Assembly (NCBI GenBank): GCA_017459225.1 | Contig: JAFUDL010000379.1 | Span: 1-7,390, forward strand | Length of the DNA stretch: 7,390 nt | Reading direction: 5' to 3' | Source of the DNA: Kiritimatiellia bacterium | GTDB lineage: Bacteria > Verrucomicrobiota > Kiritimatiellia > RFP12 > UBA1067 | Shown here: in pieces, positions 6,952 to 7,390 of the stretch | Position numbering within the stretch: position 1 is the first letter of the stretch | How the letters are laid out: each line of letters begins with the position of its first letter | The notes under the pieces: generated by a model | Database searches by the model: none | Told to the model about the DNA's origin: nothing | The model's input: the letters and a program-made list of their open reading frames with translations, nothing else | Made by a program: the position numbers and the translations under genes

Positions 6952-7034
6952 ACTATCACATTGTTCTCGTTTTCGGTGTCCGCAATGAAGCGAACATTCT
7001 TAGTCATTGGCATGTCTACAACCATGCCGTACAT
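6948..7034 (-). CDS. Possible 28-aa leader peptide coupled to the oxidoreductase
   Basis: A frame with ATG at 7034 encodes a 28-residue peptide (begins MYGMVVDMPM, ends ENENNVIV). Its TGA overlaps the ATG of the oxidoreductase in an ATGA junction. The downstream gene has no ribosome site of its own, which would fit translational coupling. Internal ATGs at the 4th, 8th and 10th codons could also start it. It lies wholly inside the predicted transcript. Against it: its own ribosome site is weak (AGAAAACGA), and I recognise no homologue. Confidence 0.35.
   Translation of the reverse strand: MYGMVVDMPMTKNVRFIADTENENNVIV
7009..7028 (-). promoter_or_regulatory. Small stem-loop in the oxidoreductase leader
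   Basis: On the transcript strand GGCATG pairs with CATGCC across an 8-nt loop. It lies inside the possible leader peptide and about 60 nt before the oxidoreductase start. The stem is only six pairs and may be chance. Confidence 0.25.
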
Positions 7035-7064
7035 TCGTTTTCTAATCTGATCAGGACAAGCCGC

Positions 7065-7093
7065 ATTATACTACAATATTCGGCGCCGCGCAA
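7065..7093 (-). promoter_or_regulatory. Promoter of the FAD oxidoreductase gene
   Basis: On the minus strand TTGCGC (7088-7093) and a perfect TATAAT (7065-7070) are spaced by 17 bp. Transcription would start near 7058, giving a long leader of roughly 107 nt to the ATG at 6951 that includes the possible leader peptide. It is back-to-back with the rightward promoter, the two -35 boxes being 20 bp apart. Confidence 0.6.
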
Positions 7094-7113
7094 AGGGGAA
7101 TTTTTCCTATCGC

Positions 7114-7142
7114 TTGCATTGGGTCGAGATATGTTGTATGAT
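7114..7142 (+). promoter_or_regulatory. Promoter of the interrupted rightward gene
   Basis: TTGCAT (7114-7119) and TATGAT (7137-7142) have a 17-bp spacer. The next start codon with a ribosome site is at 7179, about 30 nt after the expected transcript start. Its position opposite the oxidoreductase promoter suggests the two genes shared regulation before the IS inserted. Confidence 0.55.
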
Positions 7143-7178
7143 AATTGCATCATTTTCACCCTTTCTGGAGAGTAGGCC

Positions 7179-7195
7179 ATGAAGACGAATAAAAT
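7179..7195 (+). pseudogene. First codons of a gene interrupted by an insertion sequence
   Basis: ATG at 7179 follows GGAG (7167-7170) by eight bases and a good promoter. It encodes MKTNK, a basic beginning like the n-region of a signal peptide. The frame then enters what looks like an ISL3 terminal repeat at 7196 and stops at 7209-7211 after ten codons. The most economical reading is a gene, probably for an exported protein, broken by insertion. The rest would lie beyond the IS, outside the window. Confidence 0.5.
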
Positions 7196-7390
7196 GGCTC
7201 TTCGTGCATGAGTGTGGGTCGGTTCATGCCACCTCCTGACGAGCTTCCCCTTTGTTCATGCGCATCGGAGCGTTGCAACTGGGCCACGGGATTGTGATGT
7301 TCGAGCAGAACAGCATTAAGTTCGCGATCATCGTGTGGATGTTCCGGAAGCCGTAGGCGACTCTGATGATAAGCTTTATCTTGTTGTTCA
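7196..7390. mobile_element. Right-hand part of an ISL3-family insertion sequence, running out of the window
   Basis: The terminus is placed at 7196, where GGCTCTTCGTGCATGAGTG begins and continues to GTGGGT. ISL3-family ends commonly start with GG-TCTT-like sequence and lie close to the transposase stop; here the distance is 28 bp. The family usually makes 8-bp target duplications, so 7188-7195 (AATAAAAT) should recur at the far end. The family call rests on the transposase; the exact end is an inference from memory of family ends. Confidence 0.6.
7224..7390 (-). CDS. ISL3-family transposase, C-terminal part
   Basis: The last 54 codons are visible, ending with TGA at 7224-7226. The segment NNKIKLIIRVAYGFRNIHTM followed by IANLMLFCSN is the characteristic C-terminal signature of DDE_Tnp_ISL3 transposases, which typically reads NNKIKLIKRxAYGFRN. 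The catalytic Asp-Asp-Glu residues lie upstream and outside the window. Most family members end soon after the FRN segment. Here about 20 more residues (ITIPWPSCNA to QEVA) follow. The window edge prevents judging whether the gene is intact. Confidence 0.85.
   Translation of the reverse strand, partial: NNKIKLIIRVAYGFRNIHTMIANLMLFCSNITIPWPSCNAPMRMNKGEARQEVA

Noticed and set aside
6956..6967. TATCACATTGTT upstream of the oxidoreductase, 10 of 12 bases like the ATPase-leader repeat
   Set aside because: It is a single imperfect copy without a palindromic partner or the 24-bp spacing.
7179..7211. A genuine ten-codon peptide gene
   Set aside because: The last codons coincide with the probable IS terminus, so an interrupted longer gene explains it better.

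Overview
The window looks like a GC-rich, carbohydrate-degrading bacterium of the PVC group (Kiritimatiellota, Lentisphaerota or a related Verrucomicrobiota lineage). This is inference: it rests on a very large secreted GH38-type glycosidase, a Tat-exported FAD oxidoreductase of the FAD_oxidored type, an AraC-type regulator remnant, and sigma70-like promoters with 17-bp spacers. No marker gene is present to fix the taxonomy.

Region 1 (1-1808) is accessory DNA. An AT-rich leader holds four copies of an 11-bp word (TGTCACATTAT) arranged as two identically spaced palindromes 55 bp apart. It leads into a gene for an ATPase fused to a PD-(D/E)XK nuclease-like domain (ATPase_2/DUF234 type, 479 aa). 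Directly after its stop lies the C-terminal HTH of an AraC-family regulator whose N-terminal part is missing.

Region 2 (1809-5152) is a carbohydrate locus. A strong promoter (TTGACT-17-TATAAT) preceded by a 17-bp direct repeat with 23-bp period drives a signal-peptide-bearing GH38 alpha-mannosidase-like enzyme with a C-terminal discoidin-like (F5/8 type C) domain. The last strands of that domain appear to be missing.

Region 3 (5153-5520) is a scar. It contains a short out-of-context piece of an HsdM-type DNA methyltransferase (NPPF motif) and otherwise unrecognised sequence.

Region 4 (5521-7178, minus strand) is a Tat-dependent FAD oxidoreductase, convergent with the GH38 gene. It is preceded by a possible 28-codon leader ORF whose stop overlaps the oxidoreductase start (ATGA). 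Its promoter is back-to-back with a promoter for a rightward gene.

Region 5 (7179-7390) shows that rightward gene cut after about five codons by the end of an ISL3-family insertion sequence. The C-terminus of the IS transposase is visible on the minus strand and runs out of the window.

Overall, two glycan-related export genes sit in a neighbourhood repeatedly hit by mobile DNA: the ATPase cassette, the methyltransferase fragment and the ISL3 element. The least explained item is the ATPase-nuclease gene with its paired palindromes and its position against a broken regulator.
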